Shown: positions 17,011 through 24,633 of the stretch, in pieces
How positions within the stretch are numbered: the first letter of the stretch is position 1
Layout of the letters: each line of letters opens with the position of its first letter
Assembly (NCBI GenBank): GCA_020439505.1
Contig: JAGQSO010000225.1
Location: forward strand, 1 to 33,704
DNA: 33,704 bases
Reading direction: 5' to 3'
Source of the DNA: Acidimicrobiales bacterium
Lineage (GTDB): Bacteria; Actinomycetota; Acidimicrobiia; Acidimicrobiales; Iamiaceae
The notes under the pieces: model-generated
Told to the model about the DNA's origin: nothing
The model's database searches: none
The model's input: only the letters and a program-made list of their open reading frames with translations
Program-made: the position numbers and the translations under genes

Positions 17011-17208
17011 GTGCCCTGTCGGGCAATCTTTGCTCGGGCTTGGGGTCACGTCGGTGCTGCACCTGGCCCGGTTCTCGTGGCCCGCCTTCGGCGGACGATT
17101 TCTGGTTCCGTCGAGCCAGGTCCTCACTTCGTTGCGGCGGCTCGACGGCGTTTGCCCCGTTACTCGCAGGCTCGCAACAGCGCAAACGTTCCTGGACAAG
17201 CACTGGCT
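17011..17208 (+). repeat. Dispersed repeat family, unit 2 (full length)
   Basis: Hairpin TGCCC-TGTC-GGGCA (17012-17025), motif GGGCTTGGGGTCAC (17036-17049), a variable part of about 20 bases, and the core (17070-17190). The core contains CCGCC-TTC-GGCGG and an inverted repeat CCGTCGAGCC (17108-17117) / GGCTCGACGG (17139-17148) with a 21-base spacer. A CGTTTGC / GCAAACG pair lies near the right end. By eye the core differs from unit 3 at only three of about 120 positions. Confidence 0.9.
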
Positions 17209-17229
17209 TCTCGAAGTGGCTGCCGGAGT

Positions 17230-17258
17230 TTGGCGGTGGGGCTTCCCGGTCCTACGAT
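17230..17258 (+). promoter_or_regulatory. Probable promoter of rpmG
   Basis: TTGGCG (17230-17235) and TACGAT (17253-17258) are spaced by exactly 17 bases and lie 66 bases before the rpmG start, just beyond repeat unit 2. Both boxes match the housekeeping consensus at four of six positions. Confidence 0.45.
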
Positions 17259-17323
17259 GGCACGTCCGCAGGTGACCGGTCCCGGCCGGTCCTGACATCC
17301 GACCCGTCCGGGAGAACGAACCG

Positions 17324-17488
17324 ATGGCCAAGAGCGACAAGCGTCCGATCATCAAGCTGAAGTCCACCGCGGGCACCGGGTACACCTACGTGACCCGTAA
17401 GAACAAGACCAACACCCGTGAGCGGATCGAGCTCAAGAAGTACGACCCCAAGATCCGCCAGCACGTCATCTTCAAAGAAGAGCGCTGA
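17324..17488 (+). CDS. rpmG: Ribosomal protein bL33, zinc-free form, 54 aa
   Basis: The short frame encodes [20 protein letters not shown], then [20 protein letters not shown], then an [11 protein letters not shown] end. This is bL33 of the large ribosomal subunit at normal length. There are no cysteines, so it is the C-minus (zinc-independent) paralog. Actinobacteria often carry both forms, with the zinc-free copy sometimes under zinc control. No Zur-like site is obvious here. GGAG at 17311-17314 is the ribosome site. A promoter-like pair lies at 17230-17258 and a hairpin follows the stop, so this looks like a single-gene unit. Confidence 0.95.
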   Translation: MAKSDKRPIIKLKSTAGTGYTYVTRKNKTNTRERIELKKYDPKIRQHVIFKEER

Positions 17489-17495
17489 CACCACT

Positions 17496-17521
17496 CCGTC
17501 GGAAGGCCAGTCCTCCGACGG
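17496..17521 (+). terminator. Hairpin after rpmG
   Basis: CCGTCGGA (17496-17503) pairs perfectly with TCCGACGG (17514-17521) across a 10-base loop, eight bases after the rpmG stop. It is probably an intrinsic terminator without a T run. Confidence 0.6.
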
Positions 17522-17619
17522 AACCTCAGAGGTCATCGACCGCACCCCGTGGGGTATCCACCACTGAGGATCCCCCGCTCCCTACGATTTTCCCAACAGG
17601 GGAAACACCGGGAGCACAG

Positions 17620-18303
17620 ATGCCAGAGATCATCTACGGGCTGGACATCGAGACCGACATCCGAACCGACGCCGCCGACCCCGCGGTCGCCGCGGTGGTG
17701 AGGGTGGCGTTGTCGGGCCGCCGCTTCGACGAGGTGTTCGAAGGCCCCGAGGCAGATCTGTTTGCCGACCTCGACGACCGACTGGCAGGGCTGGCCCCCG
17801 GCGTCATCGCCACCTGGAACGGATCGACCTTCGACCTTCCCTTCATCGCCGATCGGGCCCGACTCCTCGGAGTGGACCTGGGTCTGCGCTTGTGCATGGA
17901 CGACCGGTTGACGATGCAGCGAGCATTGCTTCCTGGGCACCGGAGCGCCTACCGGGCCGCCTGGCACCAGCACACCCACGTCGACACCTTCCGGCTCTAC
18001 GGTCGCCCCGCCGCGGCCGGGCCCTGGTCGTCCTTGCGCAACATCGGCCGGGTACTCGGTCTCAGCCCAGCACCGACCACGACATCCACCGCCCGCTTCG
18101 AACCTCTCTCGACCGAGGCCCAGCACGCCCACGCCGCCAGCGACGCCCGCCTGGCAAGGGTGTTGGCCGAGCGTCGTTGGTCCGCGGCCCACCGGTTGAT
18201 CGACCGCGTCGCCCCGATCGAGGTTCAACCAGTCGACGTGGCGATGAGCCGCCTGGAGCGCCAGGCCCGCCTCGACCACGTTCGCGTCCCCGCCCCAGTC
18301 TGA
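17620..18303 (+). CDS. Predicted DEDD-type 3'-5' exonuclease, 227 aa
   Basis: YGLDIET (Asp9, Glu11) is an Exo I motif and ATWNGSTFDLPF (Asn67, Asp72) is an Exo II motif of the RNase H-like DEDD exonucleases, closest to the exonuclease domains of family B polymerases. The Exo III region reads HAHAASDARLARVLAE. The Asp175 is present, but the usual Tyr four residues before it is replaced by His171, so it fits neither the standard DEDDy nor the DEDDh (HxxxxD) spacing exactly. The protein is soluble, with no polymerase domain. GGGAG just before the ATG at 17620 is a good ribosome site, and a TACGAT -10-like box lies at 17583-17588. Repeat unit 3 follows. Activity is inferred. Confidence 0.75.
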   Translation: MPEIIYGLDIETDIRTDAADPAVAAVVRVALSGRRFDEVFEGPEADLFADLDDRLAGLAPGVIATWNGSTFDLPFIADRARLLGVDLGLRLCMDDRLTMQRALLPGHRSAYRAAWHQHTHVDTFRLYGRPAAAGPWSSLRNIGRVLGLSPAPTTTSTARFEPLSTEAQHAHAASDARLARVLAERRWSAAHRLIDRVAPIEVQPVDVAMSRLERQARLDHVRVPAPV

Positions 18304-18357
18304 CCGCCCGACCGGGCCGACGGCGCGCCCGGGTTGACGCCGGTCGCCCTCCCCGAC

Positions 18358-18585
18358 CAGCGCTCTATCCAGGAACGTTTGCGCGGCTGCGAGCGCTCCA
18401 GCAGACAACGTTTGCACTGTTGCGAGCCTGCGAGTAACTGGGCAAACGCCGTCGAGCCGCCGCAACGAAGTGAGGACCTGGCTCGACGGAACCAGAAATC
18501 GTCCGCCGAAGGCGGTCCACGAGAACCGGGCAGCGTGCGGGGTCGATGACTCCCAAACCCGGCAAACGGATGCCCGACAGGGCAC
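18358..18585 (-). repeat. Dispersed repeat family, unit 3 (inverted, with extended right end)
   Basis: Read on the minus strand: hairpin TGCCC-TGTC-GGGCA (18571-18584), motif GGGTTTGGGAGTCATC (18545-18560), a variable part, then the same core as unit 2, including CCGTCGAGCC and GGCTCGACGG. Its right end carries a second GCGCAAACGTT copy (18374-18384), about 30 bases beyond the first. It fills most of the gene-free space 18304-18665. The rest of that space shows nothing recognisable. Confidence 0.9.
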
Positions 18586-18665
18586 GAGGGGTTCATTGTC
18601 AGGGGGTGGGTAAAGGATCAGGTGGAGGTTTGCAGTCCCCTCGCCCTTCGGGCCCGGACCGCCGG

Positions 18666-19595
18666 ATGCAACCCACCGCCTTCGGGAGCCCCCCCTTGTC
18701 CAGTCCTGCTGTCCCGCCCCCCGGATTCCGGCCGTCGGAGTGGCCGTCGCCGAGAAGCCGTCCCGAGCCCACCGGGTCCCGGCCCGAACACCCGACCATC
18801 CACGAGCTGGCCGACCTGGTCCACGAGGCCGCCACGCCCCTCAACCGTGATCTGGTGGCGGTGGTCCACACAGACGGAAGGACCGTCGAGCTCGGACTGT
18901 GGCCGATCTCCGACGAGGCGAACGCCACCCCCGACGTCCTGATCGGCTGGCGCCCCGACCCCGGGATCCGAGCCCTGGCGTTGGTCTCGGCCGGCCTCGA
19001 ACACGGATCTTCGGGGGGCGGTCCGGTGACCGTCACCGTGGCCAGCGAGATGAGCGGCTCCACGGCAACGGTCATCGAGCGCCCGGGGGGCGAGACGATA
19101 AGGGTGTCGGAGACCCCGCTCGGTTGGGGTGCTGACGCGCTGCACCGCGCCCTGGGACTACCGACCCCCCGCCCCACCGAGTCGTTGAGCGCCTGCGTGG
19201 AAGGTATCTGGCTGACCCACATCGCCCTCAGGCACTTCCCGTGGGGTGAAGCTGCCCCGGCACTGGCGTGGGAGGATCTGGCCGCCATTCACCCCCTGGT
19301 CGACCCTGACGGTGACACGCCGACCCCTCGGTCGCTGGCGGCCGCCACCGCGGCCCTCGACGCCGAGGCCTCCTGGTCGTCGCTGCTGGAGGTGCTCGAC
19401 ACCGACATCGTGTCGGCTGGCGTGCATCCCCCGGGAGGACGCATGGTCGCGCCGACCGCATGGTTCGACCAGGGCTCGTTCTCCCGGTGGGTGCTCCGCC
19501 GCCAGGCCGACCCGGCCCCGGTGTTGTTGGAACTGCTCGACGCGCTGGACGAGAGAACCGGCCAACGTCTGCTGAGCGCGCTGGTATCGCTGTAG
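18666..19595 (+). CDS. Protein of unknown function, 309 aa
   Basis: I do not recognise a family. The first 40 residues are Pro/Ser/Arg-rich and probably disordered. The rest is a soluble mixed alpha-beta protein with HELADLVHEA, AVVHTDGRTVELGLWPI, WGADALHRALGL, a CVEGIWLTHIALRHFPWG segment and a C-terminal helix pair ending LLSALVSL. The frame is open into repeat unit 3, but the ATG at 18666 is chosen because upstream codons would be encoded by the repeat tail. Codon use is normal for the window. A hairpin at 19673-19705 separates it from the convergent importer operon. Nothing indicates its role. Confidence 0.7.
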   Translation: MQPTAFGSPPLSSPAVPPPGFRPSEWPSPRSRPEPTGSRPEHPTIHELADLVHEAATPLNRDLVAVVHTDGRTVELGLWPISDEANATPDVLIGWRPDPGIRALALVSAGLEHGSSGGGPVTVTVASEMSGSTATVIERPGGETIRVSETPLGWGADALHRALGLPTPRPTESLSACVEGIWLTHIALRHFPWGEAAPALAWEDLAAIHPLVDPDGDTPTPRSLAAATAALDAEASWSSLLEVLDTDIVSAGVHPPGGRMVAPTAWFDQGSFSRWVLRRQADPAPVLLELLDALDERTGQRLLSALVSL

Positions 19596-19672
19596 CGAGG
19601 CGAGCGCGACCTGCGGAGATCGGCTTTGCCGGTCCTAGCAGCGGACACTTCGACCGTCAGGCTGGTGACCGG

Positions 19673-19705
19673 ACTCGGCCGGAAGGCTCTGCCTTTCGGC
19701 CGAGT
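19673..19705. terminator. Hairpin, probable bidirectional terminator
   Basis: ACTCGGCCGGAAGGC (19673-19687) pairs with GCCTTTCGGCCGAGT (19691-19705) across a 3-base loop, with one G-T pair. It lies between the 309-residue gene and the end of the importer operon. Confidence 0.75.
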
Positions 19706-19713
19706 TCGCGGAC

Positions 19714-21264
19714 TCAGTTTCCGTTGTAGTCCGACAGGGTCTTGTTGACGGACTTCTCGGCCTTGTCCAGCGCGGCGGCCGGTTCGACGCCGTCGAACAG
19801 GACCGCCTCGAAGGCGCCCTGAACCGCTTCGGCGTAATCCGGGAACGGCCCGATCAACGGCCCGGCCTGGTCGGGATCAGCGGCTCGGAGCTGGTCGACT
19901 GCGTTCTTGAGCAGGACTCCGGCCACGTCGGTGTCCCAGAAGGTCTGGACCTCTTCCTCGTCGAGGACCGACTTGACCACGGGCAGGTAGCCGCCGTTGG
20001 TGTGCCACTCGCGGGCGTTCTCGGGCTGGAGCATGAATTTGAGGAACTGCCACGAGGCTGCCTGCTCGGCGGGAGTACCGGTGTTGAGGATGTAGAAGGC
20101 CCCACCGCTGGCGAACACCTTCCCCGGCGACTCGATCCCGGGATAGGGACCACCACCGGGGACCAGGTTGGCCTTGTCGATCACCGACTGGTCGAAGTCG
20201 ATCCCGGCCTCGGCCGCGGTGATCTGGCCCCCGAGCGCGTCGCGGATGGTGGTGGACGCGGTCGAGGTCTCGATCACCATGGAGCTCTGCTCGCTGACGA
20301 GCGCCAAGTAGTGATCGATGCTTCCCTCGGTGGCGGCAAAGGCGTTGAGCAGACCGTCTGAGTTCATCTGATCGAGGAACCCAAGGAGCTCGGCGGCCTC
20401 GGGCGTGTTGAACGACGCCTCGGTGGCTGGGCCCTCGCGGCCGTTGTCGTTGTTCACGATGTCCTGGCCGATACCGGTGAGCCAGGTCTCGAAGAACCAA
20501 CGATCGGCCTTGAACGAGAGCGGCTTCTGAGAGACCCCGGCGTCCTTGAGCTTCTGAGCCGCGGCACGAACCTCCTCCATCGTTCCCGGAGGATCGTTGG
20601 GATCGAGCCCCGCCTTCTGGAAGTGGACCTTGTTGAAGTACAGCATCGGGGTGGAGACGTTCATGTAGCCGGGCCACAGGACCCCGTCGACGGAGAACTC
20701 CGCCCGCGCCGCCGGCATGAGCTGATCGGTGTCGTAGCCGTCGGCCTTCATGCAAGCCTCGGCCGGGAGCACCTGGCCCTTGTCGACCATCTCGCCCAGG
20801 GCGGTGTCCTCCAGGTAGATCACCTGGGGGAGCTGTTGGGGCCGGGGCGACGCCGCCTGGTACTTGCGAAGCACCTCCTGGTAGGCGTTGCCCTGGTTGT
20901 TGGCGGTAACGACGACCTTGTCCTGGCTCTCGTTGAACCGCTTCGCCATGCCCTCCATGGTCGCCTGGGTGCTGCCTCCGAGCCCGCCGTACCACAGGTC
21001 GATCTTGACCGGGGCGGTGGCCTTCTCGAGCGCCTCCAGCGGACAGTCGGGCAGTTTGGAGTCCCCTCCCTCGGCGACGGTGGTGCGACCACCCGCCTCC
21101 TGGTCCCCCGAGGTCGGGGGTCCTCCGCAGGCGGCGAGCAGCACCGCCCCGGCCGCGGCCACCGACCACACCGCCCGGTGGCCCCGCCGCAACGGGCGAG
21201 AACCTTGATGTTCGGTGAGGCGATCGGACCCGGTGGGGCCTTGGATATCGAGGTCGCGAAGCAT
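19714..21264 (-). CDS. ABC importer substrate-binding lipoprotein, UgpB-like, 516 aa
   Basis: After a 30-residue basic leader, a hydrophobic stretch ends in the lipobox LLAAC, so Cys46 should be lipid-modified and the protein tethered outside the membrane. The mature part is a family 1 solute-binding protein. IDLWYGGLGGST, NNQGNAYQEVLRKYQAA and STPMLYFNKVHFQKAGLDP resemble UgpB, which binds sn-glycerol-3-phosphate or its diesters, more than maltose binders. The substrate is still inference. The ATG at 21264 is preceded by GAAAGGA at good spacing. A GTG at 21288 overlapping the permease stop as GTGA is the alternative. It is the last gene of the four-gene operon. Confidence 0.9.
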   Translation of the reverse strand: MLRDLDIQGPTGSDRLTEHQGSRPLRRGHRAVWSVAAAGAVLLAACGGPPTSGDQEAGGRTTVAEGGDSKLPDCPLEALEKATAPVKIDLWYGGLGGSTQATMEGMAKRFNESQDKVVVTANNQGNAYQEVLRKYQAASPRPQQLPQVIYLEDTALGEMVDKGQVLPAEACMKADGYDTDQLMPAARAEFSVDGVLWPGYMNVSTPMLYFNKVHFQKAGLDPNDPPGTMEEVRAAAQKLKDAGVSQKPLSFKADRWFFETWLTGIGQDIVNNDNGREGPATEASFNTPEAAELLGFLDQMNSDGLLNAFAATEGSIDHYLALVSEQSSMVIETSTASTTIRDALGGQITAAEAGIDFDQSVIDKANLVPGGGPYPGIESPGKVFASGGAFYILNTGTPAEQAASWQFLKFMLQPENAREWHTNGGYLPVVKSVLDEEEVQTFWDTDVAGVLLKNAVDQLRAADPDQAGPLIGPFPDYAEAVQGAFEAVLFDGVEPAAALDKAEKSVNKTLSDYNGN

Positions 21265-21284
21265 GGCGGTCCTTTCGGAGGTGG

Positions 21285-22511
21285 TCACTTGACCGCGCCG
21301 GCGGTCAGGCCACGGATGATCTGGCGTTGGAAGGCGATGAGGAGAATCAGCACCGGAACCGCCGCCACCATGGCCGCGGCGATGCTGACGTTGGCGTTGG
21401 CCACGTTGTTCCCGATGATCGACCGGAGCTGGAACTGGAGCGTGTTGTAGCGGTCGTCGGAGACCACCGAGGCCGGCCACAGGTACTGGTTCCAGGCCCC
21501 CAACGCCGAGATCACCGTGAACGAGGCGATCACGGGGCGGGTGAGGGGTACGGCGAAGCGGGTCAGGAAGGCGAAGTGGCCGTAGCCGTCGAGGCGGGTG
21601 GCGTCGTTGATCTCGGGGGGAATTCCCCGGAACCCCTGACGGATCAGGAAGGTACCGAAGGCCGAGGCGGTGAAGGGCAGGATCAGGGCGGGCATGGTGT
21701 TGATCCACCCCAGTTGGCGGATCAGGGCGATGTTGCCGATCAACGTCACCTCCAACGGCAGGAGGAGGGTCGCCATGAACAGGGCGAACAACACCCGCTT
21801 GAACGGGAAGCGCATGAAGGCAAAGGCGTAGGCGGCCAACACCGCGGTAACCACCTGGGCCAGGGTGATCGACACGGTCATGACCATGCTGCGGGCCATG
21901 GCCGGACCGAGGCGGGCCGAGGACCAGGCCTGGGTCCACACCACCCCGCCGACGAACACGACCGCGGCACCGGTGACCAGCGACCCCACGGCCAGCGACT
22001 CGACCACCGCGGCGCCAGGGCTGCGGCCCGGGCGCAACGCCGCGGGCACGAGGGTCGCCGACACCAGAACCATCGCCCCCAGGATCCACCACTCGCTCGA
22101 CCCATCGGCGGCGTGAAGCGAACCGAAGGCCGGGCCGAGAGCAACCGCCATGACCACGGTGGCTCCGACGGTCGCCAGAAGGTTGCGCCACCCCAGACCG
22201 ATACGGGCCGACGCGGCGTCCCATCCGACCAGCGCCTTGTTGATCCAGGTGAAGACCACCAGGGCCAACAGGGTCCGAGCCACGACCGAGAACAGACCGC
22301 CGGTGAACCAGGTCCGCTCCTTCCAGTCGACGTGCACCGGATGGAGCGGCTTGCCCGCCTCGACGTAGAGGAACGGCGGCGACATGGCCTGGATGACGGT
22401 GAGCAGGAGCGGAGCCAGCACCACGACGGCCAACAACACCAGCACCAGGTACTGACCGGCCACAGACACCGTCCGCCGAGACACACCGCGGCCCGCCTCA
22501 CTCGTCGCCAT
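21285..22511 (-). CDS. ABC importer permease, UgpE/MalG-like, enlarged, 408 aa
   Basis: This is the second inner-membrane permease of the importer. The first helix is at about 19-41. The core MetI-type permease region (about 205-400) carries the EAA loop EINDATRLDGYGHFAFLTRF (about 300-320) that contacts the ATPase. The usual length is about 280 residues. Here about 125 extra residues (72-197) lie between helix 1 and the core, with four hydrophobic stretches (about 74-90, 110-128, 141-159, 171-191). There is no frameshift. The ATG at 22511 overlaps the end of the upstream permease by 14 bases, and the stop overlaps a possible GTG start of the lipoprotein gene. Confidence 0.9.
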   Translation of the reverse strand: MATSEAGRGVSRRTVSVAGQYLVLVLLAVVVLAPLLLTVIQAMSPPFLYVEAGKPLHPVHVDWKERTWFTGGLFSVVARTLLALVVFTWINKALVGWDAASARIGLGWRNLLATVGATVVMAVALGPAFGSLHAADGSSEWWILGAMVLVSATLVPAALRPGRSPGAAVVESLAVGSLVTGAAVVFVGGVVWTQAWSSARLGPAMARSMVMTVSITLAQVVTAVLAAYAFAFMRFPFKRVLFALFMATLLLPLEVTLIGNIALIRQLGWINTMPALILPFTASAFGTFLIRQGFRGIPPEINDATRLDGYGHFAFLTRFAVPLTRPVIASFTVISALGAWNQYLWPASVVSDDRYNTLQFQLRSIIGNNVANANVSIAAAMVAAVPVLILLIAFQRQIIRGLTAGAVK

Positions 22512-23358
22512 AGTGGACCCTCCGCTCGAGGAGGACGAACTGGAGGAAGGTGACCACCAGCGTCACCGCGAACAGCCCGATCGACAGCACCGCCCCGGCC
22601 CCGTAGTTCTGGCTCTGGCGGGAGATCTTGAACACCAGGGTCTCCGACGCCCCGGCCGGGCCACCGTTGGTGATGATCTGGATCTGGGCGAAGGCCTGGA
22701 AACCGAAGATCACCAGCACCACCACCAAGAACAGCAGCACCGGAGAGATGAGGGGGAGCGTGATCCGCACCAGACGCCTGAACGGGCCATAGCCGTCGAG
22801 TCGGGCCGCCTCCATCACCTCCTCGGGTACCGCCTGAAGGCCCGCCAGCACGATCACGAAGGCCAGACCCAGGTTCTGCCAGATGCTGGGCAGCGCGGCA
22901 GCGAACAGCGCCATATCGGGGTCTTCTTTCCAGCCCACCTGGAAGAACCCCACCGCCGGGTTGAACAAGAACAAGAACAGGACCGAGCTGACCGCCACCG
23001 AACTGGCCAGGGTGCTCGAGAAGATGGCCTGGAAGATCTTGATCCCCTTGAGCGGACGGTGGGCCGCGACGGCCAACAGGACCCCCAGGACCAGGCCGGC
23101 GGGCACGGTGTAGAGCACGAACAAGACGCTGTGGCGTAGCCCGTCGGTGAACTCGGGACCGGTGAGGATCTCGCGGTACTGCGACAGCCCGACATAGCGG
23201 TAGCTGAGGCCGCCCCGCTGCGACTTGTAACGCCCCCAGTCCAACAGGCGGATGAAGGGCAGGTAGAAGAAGACAGAGAAGATGATCAGCGACGGCGCCA
23301 GGAAGGTCAGGGCCAGCCCGACCTCCTTCATGGAGTAGCGGCGCCGCCTGGTGCTCAC
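22498..23358 (-). CDS. ABC importer permease, UgpA/MalF-like, 286 aa
   Basis: This six-helix MetI-type permease of standard length opens with a basic N-terminus and FLAPSLIIFSVFFYLPFI. The EAA loop EAARLDGYGPFRRLVRITLP is conserved, and LSQYREILTGPEF and FNPAVGFFQ are usual features of the UgpA group. With the second permease it should form the membrane channel of the importer. The GTG at 23358 overlaps the ATPase stop as GTGA, which supports this start and coupled translation. An ATG nine codons further in is the alternative. Confidence 0.92.
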   Translation of the reverse strand: MSTRRRRYSMKEVGLALTFLAPSLIIFSVFFYLPFIRLLDWGRYKSQRGGLSYRYVGLSQYREILTGPEFTDGLRHSVLFVLYTVPAGLVLGVLLAVAAHRPLKGIKIFQAIFSSTLASSVAVSSVLFLFLFNPAVGFFQVGWKEDPDMALFAAALPSIWQNLGLAFVIVLAGLQAVPEEVMEAARLDGYGPFRRLVRITLPLISPVLLFLVVVLVIFGFQAFAQIQIITNGGPAGASETLVFKISRQSQNYGAGAVLSIGLFAVTLVVTFLQFVLLERRVHYGDE

Positions 23359-24473
23359 GCGATCCGCTCGGTGGTGTCGGCGTCGAACAGGTGGACGTCG
23401 GCGGGATCGGCGGCCAGGGTGACCACATCGCCCACCGAGCGGTCGGTGGTGCCGGGCTGGCGGATCACCAGTTGCTGGTCTCCGACCTTGACGAACAGCA
23501 GGCATTCGTGGCCAAGCCACTCCACCGCCCTCACCTCACCTCGGACCGTGCCGTCGGTGGTGATCACCAGGTCCTCGGGGCGCACCCCGGCCACGACCTT
23601 GCGACCCCGGTCCAGCTTGGCCATCGAGACGGGTCCGTCGGGCGACGCGGTGGGACCGGCCAGCCAGCCACCGACGATGTCGACGGTGCCACCCGCCCCC
23701 ATGACGCCGTCGAGGCAGTTCATGGGTGGGGTCCCGATGAACTGGGCCACGAAGGTGTTGACCGGACGGTCATAGACCTCCCGGGGGGTACCGACCTGTT
23801 GGAGCTTGCCCATCGACATGACCGCCACCCGGGTGGCCATGGTCATGGCCTCCACCTGGTCGTGGGTCACATAGACCACCGTCGTGCCGACCCGTTCGTG
23901 CAACTCGACCAACTCGATGCGGGTGTTGGCCCGCAGCTTGGCATCGAGGTTCGAAAGGGGTTCGTCCATGAGGAAGGCCTTGGGGCGCCCCACGAAGGCC
24001 CGGGCCAGGGCCACCCGCTGACGTTGACCACCCGACAGGACGGCGGGCTTGCGGTCCAGGTAGGGCTCGAGATCGAGAACCCTGGCGGCCTCGGTGACCC
24101 GTTCGGCCCGTTCCTCCTTGGTCAGCTTGCGGTAGGGGTGGTCCGGCCCGTCGACGGGATAGCTGCGCACCACCAGGGGCGACTCGATGTTGCGCCTCAC
24201 CGTCATGTGGGGGTACAGCGCGTAGCTCTGGAAGACCATCGAGATGTCGCGCTCGGCTGGATCGACATCGTTGACCACACGGTCCCCGATCAGCAGTTCA
24301 CCGTCGGAAATCGTCTCGAGTCCCGCGATCATGCGCAGGGCGGTCGACTTGCCGCAGCCCGACGGGCCCAGCAGCACCATGAACTCGCCGTCGACGATCT
24401 CGAGGTCGAGGGACTCGACCGCGGTGACGTCCCCGTAGCGTTTGGTGACACCTTTGAAGGTGACGCCGGCCAT
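23355..24473 (-). CDS. ABC importer ATPase, UgpC/MalK-like, 372 aa
   Basis: Walker A GPSGCGKS (36-43), signature LSGGQRQRVALARA, Walker B AFLMDEPLSNLD and the switch His in VTHDQ are all intact. The region after about 240 (FIGTPPMNCLDG and VRPEDLV) is the regulatory TOBE/OB domain of MalK-type subunits. The protein hydrolyses ATP at the cytoplasmic face to drive uptake. The ATG at 24473 has GGGAGG four bases upstream. It is the first gene of the operon. Its presence with its own permeases suggests a dedicated transporter rather than a shared multipurpose ATPase. Confidence 0.93.
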   Translation of the reverse strand: MAGVTFKGVTKRYGDVTAVESLDLEIVDGEFMVLLGPSGCGKSTALRMIAGLETISDGELLIGDRVVNDVDPAERDISMVFQSYALYPHMTVRRNIESPLVVRSYPVDGPDHPYRKLTKEERAERVTEAARVLDLEPYLDRKPAVLSGGQRQRVALARAFVGRPKAFLMDEPLSNLDAKLRANTRIELVELHERVGTTVVYVTHDQVEAMTMATRVAVMSMGKLQQVGTPREVYDRPVNTFVAQFIGTPPMNCLDGVMGAGGTVDIVGGWLAGPTASPDGPVSMAKLDRGRKVVAGVRPEDLVITTDGTVRGEVRAVEWLGHECLLFVKVGDQQLVIRQPGTTDRSVGDVVTLAADPADVHLFDADTTERIA

Positions 24474-24496
24474 CCGACCTCCCTGGGCATTCGCTG

Positions 24497-24539
24497 TTGT
24501 CACGGATCGTAGGGGCCGCAACCTATCCGCAGGTGACAA
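24497..24539. promoter_or_regulatory. Possible promoter/operator of the importer operon
   Basis: TTGTCAC (24497-24503) and GTGACAA (24533-24539) form an inverted repeat with a 29-base spacer. Between them, on the minus strand, lies TACGAT (24506-24511), a plausible -10 box about 30 bases before the ATPase start. No good -35 box at normal spacing is seen, which would fit activator control. Tentative. Confidence 0.35.
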
Positions 24540-24633
24540 ACCGATCCGCCTGGGACGAGCCCGGCAACGTCACCAGCGCCGGGACACGACCGGGTTAGGG
24601 TCACCCGAGCCGTCCCGAACCCCGGAACCAACG

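Noticed and set aside
16694..17275. Plus-strand frames through repeat units 1 and 2
   Set aside because: The shared peptide arises from the repeated DNA. Copies differ by replacement changes and no start or ribosome site is consistent.
17190..17323. tRNA gene in the space before rpmG
   Set aside because: I looked because tRNAs often lie near rpmG, but I saw no cloverleaf or TPsiC-like GGTTCGA motif with matching stems.
17533..18585. 350-codon minus-strand frame opposite the exonuclease and through repeat unit 3
   Set aside because: Its start is repeat sequence and the rest is the antisense of a gene with recognisable exonuclease motifs.
19714..22224. Long N-terminal extension of the lipoprotein frame into the permease gene
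   Set aside because: The extension is an alternate frame of the permease. The lipobox and signal sequence place the true start at 21264.
21327..22553. 408-codon plus-strand frame opposite the permease
   Set aside because: The Gly/His/Arg/Gln-rich composition is typical of a shadow frame, and the permease frame has membrane helices and the EAA loop.
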